DNA of 64,000 nt from Streptomyces sp. NBC_01276 (GTDB lineage Bacteria; Actinomycetota; Actinomycetes; Streptomycetales; Streptomycetaceae). The translations under genes and the position numbers were made by a program. Shown here piece after piece: positions 40,350 through 48,685 of the stretch (position 1 is the first letter of the stretch; each line of letters opens with the position of its first letter). The notes below the pieces were generated by a model, which was not told the origin of the DNA, ran no database searches, and saw nothing but the letters and a program-made list of their open reading frames with translations. The stretch spans positions 5,516,501 through 5,580,500 of the forward strand of contig NZ_CP108442.1 of assembly GCF_041435355.1 (NCBI RefSeq). The letters are read 5' to 3'.

Positions 40350-41291
40350 ATGGGACTCACCATCGGCGTCGACATCGGCGGCACGAAGATCGCGGCCGGC
40401 GTGGTCGACGAAGAGGGCACCATCCTTGAGACGTACAAGGTGCCCACCCCGCCGACGGCGGACGGAGTGACGGAGGCCATCTGCGCCGCCGTGTCCGAGG
40501 TCAGCAGCAACCACACCATCGACGCCGTCGGCATCGGCGCCGCCGGATACGTGGACGACAAGCGCGCCACCGTGCTCTTCGCGCCGAACATCAACTGGCG
40601 CCACGAGCCGCTGAAGGACAAGGTCGAGCAGCGCATCGGCCTGCCGGTCGTCGTCGAGAACGACGCGAACTGCGCGGCCTGGGGCGAGTACCGCTTCGGC
40701 GCCGGCCAGGGCCACGAGGACGTCATCTGCATCACGCTCGGCACCGGTCTGGGCGGCGGCATCATCATCGGCAACAAGCTGCGCCGCGGACGCTTCGGCG
40801 TCGCCGCCGAGTTCGGGCACATCCGGGTCGTCCCCGACGGCCTGCTGTGCGGCTGCGGCAGCCAGGGCTGCTGGGAGCAGTACGCCTCCGGGCGCGCCCT
40901 CGTCCGCTACGCCAAGCAGCGCGCCAACGCCACCCCCGAGAACGCGGCCATCCTGCTCGCCCTCGGCGACGGCACCGCCGAGGGCATCGAGGGCAAGCAC
41001 ATCAGCCAGGCGGCCCGGCAGGGCGACCTGGTGGCCGTCGACGCCTTCCGCGAGCTGGCCCGCTGGGCCGGCGCCGGCCTCGCCGACCTGGCCTCCCTCT
41101 TCGACCCGTCGGCGTTCATCGTCGGCGGCGGGGTCTCCGACGAGGGCGACCTCGTCCTCGACCCGATCCGCAAGTCCTTCAAGCGCTGGCTGGTCGGCGG
41201 CGCCTGGCGCCCGCACGCGCAGGTGCTGGCCGCGCAGCTCGGCGGCGAGGCCGGGCTCGTCGGCGCCGCGGACCTGGCCCGCCAGGGCTGA
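40350..41291 (+). CDS. glkA: Glucokinase, ROK family
   Basis: A 313-residue ATP-dependent glucokinase that also mediates glucose repression in Streptomyces (established for S. coelicolor glkA). The phosphate motif GVDIGGTKIAAGVVD is at 5-19. The catalytic Asp is in VVVENDANCAAWGEY. The ROK signature and zinc site are FGHIRVVPDGLLCGCGSQGCWEQYASG (CXCXXXXC form). GAGGGA precedes the ATG at 40350. A TACGGT -10 candidate (40307-40312) suggests its own promoter. Confidence 0.95.
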   Translation: MGLTIGVDIGGTKIAAGVVDEEGTILETYKVPTPPTADGVTEAICAAVSEVSSNHTIDAVGIGAAGYVDDKRATVLFAPNINWRHEPLKDKVEQRIGLPVVVENDANCAAWGEYRFGAGQGHEDVICITLGTGLGGGIIIGNKLRRGRFGVAAEFGHIRVVPDGLLCGCGSQGCWEQYASGRALVRYAKQRANATPENAAILLALGDGTAEGIEGKHISQAARQGDLVAVDAFRELARWAGAGLADLASLFDPSAFIVGGGVSDEGDLVLDPIRKSFKRWLVGGAWRPHAQVLAAQLGGEAGLVGAADLARQG

Positions 41292-41356
41292 TCCTTTCGC
41301 ATGACCGCCCGTCGCGCCCTTGGGGGAGCGGCGGGCAACTGCGTAAGTTGCCGGGC

Positions 41357-42100
41357 ATGTTGCCGAAGTCTGTTACGGAGCCCGACGGTTCTGCCGTGAT
41401 CCGGGCACTCAGCTACAACATCCGCTCCCTGCGCGACGACGAGGAGGCGCTGGCCCGGGTCATCCGGGCCTGCGCACCCGACCTGGTCTTCGTCCAGGAA
41501 GCCCCGCGGTTCTTCCGGTGGCGCAAGCACGCCGCCCGGCTGGCCGCCAAGACCGACCTCGTGGTGCTGGGCGGCGGAGCGACGGCCGCCGGTCCGCTGC
41601 TGATGTGCTCGCTACGGGCCTTCGTGGAGCGGACCGAGGACGTCCTGCTGCCCCTGACTCCCGGACTGCACCGGCGGGGCTTCGCGACCGCCGTGGTCCG
41701 CTTCGGGGCGGCGAGGGTCGGGGTCGTCAGCGCGCACCTGTCCCTGGACCGTGCGGAACGGTCCGCGCAGGCGGGGATGCTGGCCGAACGGGCCGCCGCG
41801 CTGGGGGCACCGCACGCGATCGTGGCCGCCGACGTGAACGAGGCCCCCGGGGGGCCGGCCTTCGGGCGGCTGACCGAGAGCCTGCGGGACTGCTGGACGG
41901 TGGCCCCGTGGGGCGGCGGCGACACCTTCCCGGCGGCGGCGCCGGACCGCCGCATCGACGCCGTCTTCGCCTCGGCGGGGGTGGAGGTGCTGGCGTGCGG
42001 CGTCCCCGCGGGGCTGGCCGGGGTGACACCCCTCGACCTCCACACGGCCACGGACCACCTCCCGGTCCTGGCCGCCCTGCGCCTCCCGGCCACCCCGTAG
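41357..42100 (+). CDS. Endonuclease/exonuclease/phosphatase-fold protein
   Basis: A 247-residue EEP-superfamily protein. The motifs in order are RALSYNIRSL, VFVQEAP (metal Glu), VSAHLSLD, IVAADVNEAPGG, RIDAVFAS and the C-terminal TATDHLPVLAAL with the catalytic Asp-His. Substrate could be DNA, a phosphoinositide or another phosphodiester. TAAGTT (41344-41349) lies 7 nt before the ATG and no ribosome site is seen, so it is probably leaderless. It has no export signal. Confidence 0.85.
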   Translation: MLPKSVTEPDGSAVIRALSYNIRSLRDDEEALARVIRACAPDLVFVQEAPRFFRWRKHAARLAAKTDLVVLGGGATAAGPLLMCSLRAFVERTEDVLLPLTPGLHRRGFATAVVRFGAARVGVVSAHLSLDRAERSAQAGMLAERAAALGAPHAIVAADVNEAPGGPAFGRLTESLRDCWTVAPWGGGDTFPAAAPDRRIDAVFASAGVEVLACGVPAGLAGVTPLDLHTATDHLPVLAALRLPATP

Positions 42101-42113
42101 GCCCGGGGCCCGG

Positions 42114-42140
42114 CGGGGCCGTCGCCGACGGGCGGCCCCG
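42114..42140. terminator. Hairpin between convergent genes
   Basis: An 8-bp stem (42114-42121 with 42133-42140), 11-nt loop. Confidence 0.5.
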
Positions 42141-42185
42141 CGGAGCCCCGTCGGGGCCGAGCCCTGCGAGCGGCGCGTCGGAGGA

Positions 42186-42818
42186 TCAGACCACCGCGCC
42201 GCGGCCCGGGTCGTCGTCCTCGTCGTCGTCCTGCGACATCCGGGCCACCAGGGTGGCGAAGCCGCCCAGGAAGCCGCCGATGCCCAGGGTGGTCAGCCAC
42301 CAGGTCATGTCCCACTGCAGCAGCACCGCGAGGAGCAGCAGCACCGGGCCGCCCACCACCGCGAGCCACGCGAACTTGGCCGTCGTGTCCGCGGGCGGCA
42401 GCTCCGGCTCCGGGGGGACGAAGTGGCCCTCGTCGTCCTTCGGCTCCGCCGGCGCGTGGTCCCGCGGCCCCGGCGCGGCGGCGGGGGAGCCCGTCCCCAC
42501 GCCCGGAGCGAAGGTGACCGAGCTGCCGAGCGCCGGAGGCTGCGATCCCGATCCCGATCCCGATCCCGATCCCGATCCCGGCTCCGGCTCCTGCTCCGAC
42601 TCCGGTTCCGGCTTCGGCGGCGCCTTCGGATCCCGCTCCGCCACCGGAGGCACCGCCTTGACGTCCTCCTCCGGCAGCATCAGGTTCTCGATCGGCCGGA
42701 ACGGCCTCGCCCCCGGCGGGTCCGGAGGCTCCTGCCCGTACCCGGCGACGATCGCGGCCCACGCCGCTTCCTCGTCCAGCGGGGGGACACCCCCCGAGGA
42801 CTCCTCGTGCTCAGCCAC
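42186..42818 (-). CDS. Hypothetical membrane protein with a GS repeat
   Basis: A 210-residue protein starting at GTG 42818, inside the 3' end of the lipase gene (8-bp overlap) with AAGGAGG upstream. The first 130 residues are disordered, acidic and Pro-rich and include a (GS)6 run encoded by a DNA microsatellite at 42544-42579. Two hydrophobic segments follow (about 147-165 and 170-190), then an acidic tail DDDEDDD. The N-terminal half probably extends into the cytoplasm. Function unknown; co-transcribed with the lipase. Confidence 0.7.
   Translation of the reverse strand: MAEHEESSGGVPPLDEEAAWAAIVAGYGQEPPDPPGARPFRPIENLMLPEEDVKAVPPVAERDPKAPPKPEPESEQEPEPGSGSGSGSGSGSQPPALGSSVTFAPGVGTGSPAAAPGPRDHAPAEPKDDEGHFVPPEPELPPADTTAKFAWLAVVGGPVLLLLAVLLQWDMTWWLTTLGIGGFLGGFATLVARMSQDDDEDDDPGRGAVV
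42544..42579. repeat. Hexanucleotide microsatellite (GATCCC)6
   Basis: Six perfect copies of GATCCC followed by two GGCTCC variants. It encodes Gly-Ser pairs in the overlapping gene, so copy-number change would keep the frame. Confidence 0.9.
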
Positions 42819-43590
42819 CGCTGGCCGCCCCCTCCTTGCCGACGCTCTCCGCGAGCCGCCCGACGAACGCATAGCTGTCCGCGAAGATCCGCTCCGCGTC
42901 GAAGTCCAACGTCGCGACGTGGTAGCTCTGTTCCAGCAGGGTCTCGGTGACGTCCGTCGAGGAGATGCGCGACAGGATCCGCGCCGAGTCCACCGGCGGC
43001 ACGACGTGGTCCTGCGGGCTGTGCAGCAGCAGCACCGGCTGCGTCACCTGCGGCAGCTCGGCGTCCACCAGCCGGAAGAGCTTGCGCAGCGAGTCGGCGG
43101 CCCGGGTCGGGACCCGGTCGTAGCCGACCTCCTCCGAGCCCGGCTTCGCGATGTCGCTGGCGATGCCCGGCGTCGACCGGATGACGTGCTTGACCACCGG
43201 AAGGGCGACGGCGAGCGGGTCGTGGACCTTGTTCGCCGGGTTGACGAGGACGATCCCGCTGATCGAGTCCCCGTGCTTGGCGGCCAGCCGCAGGGTCAGC
43301 GCGCCGCCCATGGACAGCCCGAAGACGAAGACCTGCTCGCACCGGTCCAGCAGCTCCCGCAGCGCGCGGTCGACCTCGGCGTACCAGTCCTGCCAGCCGG
43401 TGAGCTGCATGTCCTGCCAGCACGTACCGTGTCCCGGCAGCAGCGGCAGGGATACCGTCAGCCCGCGCGCGGCCAGGTGGTCGGCCCAGGGGCGCAGGGA
43501 CTGCGGGGAGCCGGTGAAACCGTGGCAGAGGAGGACGCCGACCTTTCCGCCCTCGTGGCGGAACGGCTCGGCTCCAGGGAGGACGGGCAC
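42811..43590 (-). CDS. Alpha/beta hydrolase, carboxylesterase/monoacylglycerol lipase type
   Basis: A 259-residue hydrolase. LLCHGFTGSPQSLRPWA is the oxyanion-hole region, GLSMGGALTL holds the nucleophile, HSPQDHVVPP the acid, and SYHVATLDFDAE the catalytic histidine. It resembles the bacterial Est30/MGL group that cleaves short- or medium-chain esters and monoacylglycerols. GTG 43590 has AGGAG 6 nt upstream. It overlaps the next minus-strand gene and is divergent from plsC. Confidence 0.9.
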   Translation of the reverse strand: MPVLPGAEPFRHEGGKVGVLLCHGFTGSPQSLRPWADHLAARGLTVSLPLLPGHGTCWQDMQLTGWQDWYAEVDRALRELLDRCEQVFVFGLSMGGALTLRLAAKHGDSISGIVLVNPANKVHDPLAVALPVVKHVIRSTPGIASDIAKPGSEEVGYDRVPTRAADSLRKLFRLVDAELPQVTQPVLLLHSPQDHVVPPVDSARILSRISSTDVTETLLEQSYHVATLDFDAERIFADSYAFVGRLAESVGKEGAASGG

Positions 43591-43710
43591 CAGGGTCTCC
43601 TAGGTCATGAGGGGTTGGCGGGTGCGTTGCTCTGTGTGACTTCACCGTACGCGACCGGGGTGGTACCGACCAGGGTCGTCGGGCCGCTCCGGGCGGAGCC
43701 AGGGGTTAAG

Positions 43711-43725
43711 GTCTGTTCGACAGAC
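43711..43725. promoter_or_regulatory. Palindrome in the plsC leader
   Basis: GTCTGT-TCG-ACAGAC lies just downstream of a TAAGGT -10 candidate (43707-43712), near the expected transcription start of plsC. Confidence 0.4.
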
Positions 43726-43742
43726 ACAGGAAGGCTTTCGAG

Positions 43743-44480
43743 TTGATCTACGGCGCAATGAAGTTCTCCATCGGCGGGTCCCTGAAGCTCGCGTTCAGGC
43801 CGTGGGTGGAGGGCCTCGAGAACATTCCCGCGGAGGGGCCGGCGATCCTCGCGAGCAACCACCTGTCCTTCTCCGACTCCTTCTTCCTGCCCGCCGTGCT
43901 GGACCGGAAGGTGACCTTCATCGCGAAGGCGGAGTACTTCACCTCCCCGGGGGTCAAGGGCAAGCTGACGGCGGCCTTCTTCAAGGGCGTCGGCCAGCTC
44001 CCGGTGGACCGCTCCGGCGCGCGCGGTGCGGGCGAGGCCGCCATCAAGAGCGGCATCGACGTCATCGAACGCGGGGAGCTGTTCGGTATCTACCCCGAGG
44101 GGACCCGTTCACCCGACGGTCGCCTCTACCGGGGCAAGCCCGGCGGCCTGGCCCGGGTGGCGCTCGCCACCGGCGCCCCCGTGATCCCGGTCGCGATGAT
44201 CGACACCGAGAAGATCCAGCCGCCCGGCAAGGTCGTCCCGAAGCTGATGCGTCCGGGCATCCGGATCGGCAAGCCGCTGGACTTCAGCCGCTACCAGGGG
44301 ATGGACGGGGACCGCTTCATCCTCCGTTCCGTGACCGACGAGGTCATGTACGAGATCATGAAGCTCTCCGGCCAGGAGTACGTGGACATCTACGCCACCG
44401 CCGCGAAGCGCCAGATCGCCGACGCGGAGAAGGCCGCCAAGGCCGAGAAGGCGGACAAGGGCGACAAGGCCGGGCAGTAG
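43743..44480 (+). CDS. plsC: 1-acyl-sn-glycerol-3-phosphate acyltransferase
   Basis: A 245-residue PlsC-type acyltransferase that makes phosphatidic acid from lysophosphatidate. Block I is NHLSFSDSFF, block II GVGQLPVDRSG, block III YPEGTRSPDGRLY and block IV VIPVAMID. A Lys/Ala/Glu-rich tail (AEKAAKAEKADKGDKAG) follows. I start at TTG 43743 because AGGAAGG lies 8 nt upstream; the first ATG is at 43758. A 9-bp hairpin separates it from macS. Confidence 0.9.
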   Translation: MIYGAMKFSIGGSLKLAFRPWVEGLENIPAEGPAILASNHLSFSDSFFLPAVLDRKVTFIAKAEYFTSPGVKGKLTAAFFKGVGQLPVDRSGARGAGEAAIKSGIDVIERGELFGIYPEGTRSPDGRLYRGKPGGLARVALATGAPVIPVAMIDTEKIQPPGKVVPKLMRPGIRIGKPLDFSRYQGMDGDRFILRSVTDEVMYEIMKLSGQEYVDIYATAAKRQIADAEKAAKAEKADKGDKAGQ

Positions 44481-44485
44481 GACGG

Positions 44486-44506
44486 GCGGGCGGCGGTGCC
44501 GCCCGC
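44486..44506 (+). terminator. Terminator between plsC and macS
   Basis: A 9-bp perfect stem (44486-44494 with 44498-44506) with loop GGT. Confidence 0.55.
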
Positions 44507-44521
44507 ACGGGGGTGGGGGAG

Positions 44522-45733
44522 ATGGCGAAGCGCGAGCGCGTCGTGCGCATGTCGGTCGAGCAGCCGCTGTGGCAGGCCCTGACGGCCTACCGGCTGCTCA
44601 CCATGGTCTACGCGGTGCTGCTGTTCGCCTCCGCGTACAGGAAGTTCGACCAGCCCTGGACGGCGGCCGGCTACCTCGCCGTCCTCGCCGTCTGGACCGT
44701 GGCCACCCGGAGCAAGGTGGCCGGCGCCGTGTCCTGCACCCGCCGGTTCCTCTTCGCCGACCTCACCGTCGCCCTGGTGGGCGTCCTGCTCACCCCGCTC
44801 GCCGACACCCACGCCCGGATCGCCGCGGGCGGCCCGACCCTCCCCAGCATCTGGACGGCCGGTTCGGTCCTCGCCTTCGCCCTCAAGGGCGGCTGGCGCT
44901 GGGCCGGAGTCGCCTCGACCTTCGTGGCCGTCGCCAACATCGTCATCCACGGCGGCGACCCCACCCGGGACACCCTGCACAACGTCCTGCTGGTCTGGGT
45001 GGCCTCCATAGCCCTCGGCTACGTGATCGAGGTCGCCCGTGCCAGCGAGGCGACCCTCGCCCGGGCCCTGGAGATCGAGGCCGCCACCCGCGAGCGCGAA
45101 CGCCTGGCCCGCGACATCCACGACGGGGTCCTCCAGGTCCTCGCCATGGTCCAGCGGCGCGGCACCGAGCTGGGCGGCGAGGCGGCCGAGCTCGGCCGGA
45201 TGGCGGGCGAGCAGGAGGTGGCGCTGCGCACCCTGGTCTCCAGCGGGCTGGTGCACCCCTCGCGGGTCTCGCGCGACGGGTCGCTGGGCGCGCTGGTGGA
45301 CACGTACGAGGTGGAGGAGCCCGGCTCCGACGAGGGCGAGCTGGACCTGCGCTCCCTGCTCGCCCCGCACGCCGGCTCCCGGGTCAGCTTCGCCGAGCCG
45401 GGCGCCCCGGTGCCGCTGCCGGTGCCCGCGGCGCGGGAGCTGGCCGCGGCGGTCGGGGCGGCCCTGGACAACGTCCGCAAGCACGCCGGGGAGGGCGCCC
45501 GCGCCTGGATCCTGATCGAGGACTGGGGGGACGAGGTGATCGTGACCGTACGGGACGACGGTCCGGGCATCCCGGCCGGCCGGCTCGACCAGGCGGCCGG
45601 CGAGGGACGGATGGGCGTGGCCCTGTCCATCCGCGGACGGCTGCGCGACCTCGGCGGCAGCGCCGAGCTGGTGTCCGTCCCCGGACAGGGCACCGAAGTG
45701 GAACTGAAAGTACCGAGGGGGACAACCCAGTGA
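44522..45733 (+). CDS. macS: MacS-type sensor histidine kinase
   Basis: A 403-residue membrane kinase. Four or more hydrophobic segments (about 20-155) form the input domain. A HisKA_3 dimerisation domain follows with the phosphorylated His in ERERLARDIHDGVLQVLAMV (near residue 200). The HATPase_c domain (about 290-400) has DNVRKHAGEGA, DDGPGIP and GRMGVALSI. GGGGGAG precedes the ATG. The stop overlaps macR by 4 bp. In S. coelicolor MacRS influences morphology and actinorhodin; that identity rests on resemblance and position. Confidence 0.87.
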   Translation: MAKRERVVRMSVEQPLWQALTAYRLLTMVYAVLLFASAYRKFDQPWTAAGYLAVLAVWTVATRSKVAGAVSCTRRFLFADLTVALVGVLLTPLADTHARIAAGGPTLPSIWTAGSVLAFALKGGWRWAGVASTFVAVANIVIHGGDPTRDTLHNVLLVWVASIALGYVIEVARASEATLARALEIEAATRERERLARDIHDGVLQVLAMVQRRGTELGGEAAELGRMAGEQEVALRTLVSSGLVHPSRVSRDGSLGALVDTYEVEEPGSDEGELDLRSLLAPHAGSRVSFAEPGAPVPLPVPAARELAAAVGAALDNVRKHAGEGARAWILIEDWGDEVIVTVRDDGPGIPAGRLDQAAGEGRMGVALSIRGRLRDLGGSAELVSVPGQGTEVELKVPRGTTQ

Positions 45734-46416
45734 CCGAGCCGAACGACCTCCACGAGATCAAGGTGATGGTCGTCGACGACCATCCGATGTGGCGGGACGC
45801 GGTCGCCCGCGACCTGGCCGCCGCCGGGTTCGACGTCGTGGCCACCGCCGGGGACGGACCGGAGGCCGTGCGCCGGGCCCGTGCCGCCGCCCCGGGGGTG
45901 CTGGTCCTCGACCTCAACCTGCCGGGCATGCCGGGCGTGCAGGTCTGCAAGGAGCTCGTCGGCGCCGATCCCGCGCTGCGCGTGCTCGTCCTGTCGGCCA
46001 GCGGGGAGCACGCGGACGTGCTGGAGGCGGTCAAGTCCGGGGCCACCGGCTACCTGCTGAAGTCCGCCGGGGCGCAGGAGCTGATCGACGCGGTGCGCCG
46101 CACCGCGGCCGGCGACCCGGTGTTCACCCCCGGCCTGGCCGGCCTGGTCCTCGGCGAGTACCGGCGCCTGGCCACCGTCCCGGCGCCCGCCGCCGCCGAC
46201 GAGCCCAAGGCCCCGCAGCTGACCGACCGGGAGACCGAGGTGCTGCGGCTGGTGGCCAAGGGGCTCTCGTACAAGCAGATCGCGGAGCGGCTGGTGATCT
46301 CCCACCGCACGGTGCAGAACCACGTGCAGAACACCCTGGGCAAGCTCCAGCTGCACAACCGGGTGGAGCTCGTCCGGTACGCGATCGAGCGCGGGCTCGA
46401 CGACGCCGACGCATAA
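45730..46416 (+). CDS. macR: MacR-type NarL-family response regulator
   Basis: A 228-residue partner of MacS. The receiver has D16-D17 and phospho-acceptor D61 in VLVLDLNLPGMPG, with K in TGYLLKSAG. The LuxR helix-turn-helix lies at about 157-215 (LTDRETEVLRLVAKGLSYKQIAERL, then TVQNHVQNTLGKLQ). GTG 45730 overlaps the kinase stop. Its known targets in S. coelicolor are membrane or lipoprotein genes; targets here are not determined. Confidence 0.9.
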   Translation: MTEPNDLHEIKVMVVDDHPMWRDAVARDLAAAGFDVVATAGDGPEAVRRARAAAPGVLVLDLNLPGMPGVQVCKELVGADPALRVLVLSASGEHADVLEAVKSGATGYLLKSAGAQELIDAVRRTAAGDPVFTPGLAGLVLGEYRRLATVPAPAAADEPKAPQLTDRETEVLRLVAKGLSYKQIAERLVISHRTVQNHVQNTLGKLQLHNRVELVRYAIERGLDDADA

Positions 46417-46561
46417 CGGGTGACACCGGTCGTACGTACTTCCCCGTACGAGTGAACATGCGTACGCAACGCCCCGTACTTTCACCGGAATTGACCCCTC
46501 CAAGGCCCTTGCTGTGACCTGTGTCACCACTAGCGTGACCGTCATGGCGAAGGGAGATTCC

Positions 46562-47590
46562 ATGAAGGTCGGAGTGCTCACGGGCGGCGGCGACTGCCCC
46601 GGGCTCAACGCGGTGATCAGGGCGGTCGTCCGCAAGGGCACGCAGGAGTACGGATACGGGTTCGTCGGCTTCAAGGACGGCTGGCGGGGACCGGTCGAGG
46701 GGGACACCGTCCCGCTCGGCATCCCCGCCGTCCGCGGGATCCTGCCCCGCGGCGGCACCATCCTCGGCTCCTCGCGCACCAACCCGTTCAAGACGGAGAA
46801 CGGCGTACGGGCCATCAGGGAGAACCTCGCCAAGTTCGAGGTCGACGCGCTCGTCGCGATCGGCGGCGAGGACACCCTGGGCGTGGCCGCCCGGCTGCAC
46901 GCGGAGCACGGCATCCCCTGCGTGGGCGTGCCCAAGACCATCGACAACGACCTCTCGGCCACCGACTACACCTTCGGCTTCGACACGGCCGTCGGCATCG
47001 CGACCGAGGCCATCGACCGGCTGCACACCACCGCCGAGTCCCACATGCGGGTCCTCGTCGTCGAGGTGATGGGCCGGCACGCCGGCTGGATCGCCCTGCA
47101 CTCGGGCCTGGCGGGCGGTGCCAACGTCATCCTCATCCCCGAGCAGCGCTTCGACGTGGACCAGGTCTGCGCCTGGGTGACCTCCCGCTTCAAGGCGAGC
47201 TACGCCCCGATCGTGGTGGTCGCGGAGGGCGCGATGCCCACCGACGGGGAGATGGTCCTCAAGGACGCCACCACGGACTCCTTCGGGCACGTCCGGCTCT
47301 CGGGCGTCGGCGAATGGCTGGCCAAGGAGATCGAGGCGCGCACCGGCAAGGAGGCCCGCACGACGGTCCTCGGGCACATCCAGCGCGGTGGTACCCCGAG
47401 CGCCTTCGACCGCTGGCTGGCCACCCGCTTCGGGCTGCACGCGATCGACGCGGTGCGCGACGGCGACTTCGGCAAGATGGTCGCGCTGAAGGGGACGGAC
47501 ATCGTCCGCGTGCCGATCGCGGAGGCCACCGCGAAGCTCAAGACGGTCGACCCCGCGCTGTACGAGGAGGTCGGGGTCTTCTTCGGCTGA
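46562..47590 (+). CDS. pfkA: 6-phosphofructokinase with PPi-type residues
   Basis: A 342-residue PfkA-family enzyme that phosphorylates fructose 6-phosphate. The nucleotide/phosphate loop GVLTGGGDCPGLNAVIR is at 4-20, the catalytic PKTIDNDLSATD at 124-135 and MGRHAGWIA follows. Residues 101-105 read GGEDT, so position 104 is Asp, and the TIDND motif is preceded by Lys125. ATP-dependent enzymes have Gly at 104; Asp104 with this Lys is the pattern of pyrophosphate-dependent enzymes. The phosphoryl donor is therefore uncertain. The ATG at 46562 has AAGGGAG upstream. Confidence 0.92.
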   Translation: MKVGVLTGGGDCPGLNAVIRAVVRKGTQEYGYGFVGFKDGWRGPVEGDTVPLGIPAVRGILPRGGTILGSSRTNPFKTENGVRAIRENLAKFEVDALVAIGGEDTLGVAARLHAEHGIPCVGVPKTIDNDLSATDYTFGFDTAVGIATEAIDRLHTTAESHMRVLVVEVMGRHAGWIALHSGLAGGANVILIPEQRFDVDQVCAWVTSRFKASYAPIVVVAEGAMPTDGEMVLKDATTDSFGHVRLSGVGEWLAKEIEARTGKEARTTVLGHIQRGGTPSAFDRWLATRFGLHAIDAVRDGDFGKMVALKGTDIVRVPIAEATAKLKTVDPALYEEVGVFFG

Positions 47591-47680
47591 GGGCTGCCGA
47601 GCCTTCCGGCGCCGCCGGACCACGGGTCGTATCGTGACGAACGGCCCATGGTCCGACTGGTTCGACGTACGGGAGCACGC

Positions 47681-48676
47681 GTGGAGATCCTGGCCTTCGG
47701 AGTGACCGCCGACGAGAAGCCCCTCCTGGAGCGGGCCTTCGCCGGACAGCACGAGGTCCGCTGTCTCGACGTCTTCCTGAGCGAGGACACCGCGCCCATC
47801 GCCGCCGGCTACGAGATCGTCTCCTCCAGTGTGAACGCGGACCTCGGCGCCAGGGTCCTGAACACGCTGTCCGCCGGCGGGACGAGGATGATCGCCCAGC
47901 GGTCGACCGGCTTCAACAACATCGACCTGGACGTGGCCCGCCGGCTGGGCATGACCGTCGGCCGCGTCTCGTACTACTCCCCGTACTCCGTGGCCGAGTT
48001 CGCCTGGACCCTGGCGATGGCCGTCAACCGCAAGGTCGTCCGGGCCGCCATCCGCACCCGCGACTTCGACTTCCGGCTGAACGGGCTGATGGGCCGCGAC
48101 TTCCACGGCCGCACGGCGGGGATCCTCGGCACCGGCAAGATCGGCGAGGCCTTCGCCCGGATCGCCCACGGCTTCGGCATGAGCCTCCTCGGCTGGGACG
48201 CCGCCCGGAACCCGGCCTGCCTGGAGCTGGGCATGACCTACGTGGACAAGGAGGAGCTCCTCGCCCGGTCCGACCTGATCAGCCTGCACGTGCCCCTGCT
48301 GGAGTCCACGCACCACCTCATCGATGCGGACGCCCTGAAGGCCATGCGCGACGACGCGATCCTCGTGAACTCCAGCCGGGGAGGCCTGATCGACACCGCC
48401 GCCCTGGTCGACGAGCTGAGGGCGGGCCGCTTCACCGGGATCGGCCTCGACGTGTACGAGGCGGAGGCCGGGGTGTTCTTCCTCGACAAGTCCCTCGAAG
48501 CCGTCGAGGACGACACCCTGGCCCGGCTGGTCACCTTCCCGCACGTCGTGGTGACCAGCCACCAGGCCTACTACACGGCCGACGCCGTCGGCCAGATCAT
48601 CGAGACCACCGTCCGCAACGTCGCCGACTACCTGGCCGGCCGCCGCTCCGAGAACACGCTGGTGCCGTCGCCCTGA
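47681..48676 (+). CDS. D-2-hydroxyacid dehydrogenase (LdhA-like)
   Basis: A 331-residue NAD-dependent dehydrogenase of the D-lactate dehydrogenase group. The cofactor site GILGTGKIGEAFARI is near 150. Catalytic residues are the Arg in NSSRGGLID, the Glu in LDVYEAEAG and the His in TSHQAYYT. The start is GTG 47681 with GGGAG upstream. It follows the phosphofructokinase by 90 bp, so it may serve pyruvate-lactate balance, though the substrate is not proven. Confidence 0.88.
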   Translation: MEILAFGVTADEKPLLERAFAGQHEVRCLDVFLSEDTAPIAAGYEIVSSSVNADLGARVLNTLSAGGTRMIAQRSTGFNNIDLDVARRLGMTVGRVSYYSPYSVAEFAWTLAMAVNRKVVRAAIRTRDFDFRLNGLMGRDFHGRTAGILGTGKIGEAFARIAHGFGMSLLGWDAARNPACLELGMTYVDKEELLARSDLISLHVPLLESTHHLIDADALKAMRDDAILVNSSRGGLIDTAALVDELRAGRFTGIGLDVYEAEAGVFFLDKSLEAVEDDTLARLVTFPHVVVTSHQAYYTADAVGQIIETTVRNVADYLAGRRSENTLVPSP

Positions 48677-48685
48677 CCGGCCCGG

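Noticed and set aside
46417..46561. Repeated CGTAC motifs upstream of the phosphofructokinase as an operator
   Set aside because: The copies are irregularly spaced and no consistent palindrome emerges.
46124..48562. Minus-strand open frame of 812 codons opposite the phosphofructokinase and dehydrogenase
   Set aside because: Shadow of two well-supported enzymes; low-complexity Gly/Val/Asp/Arg composition.
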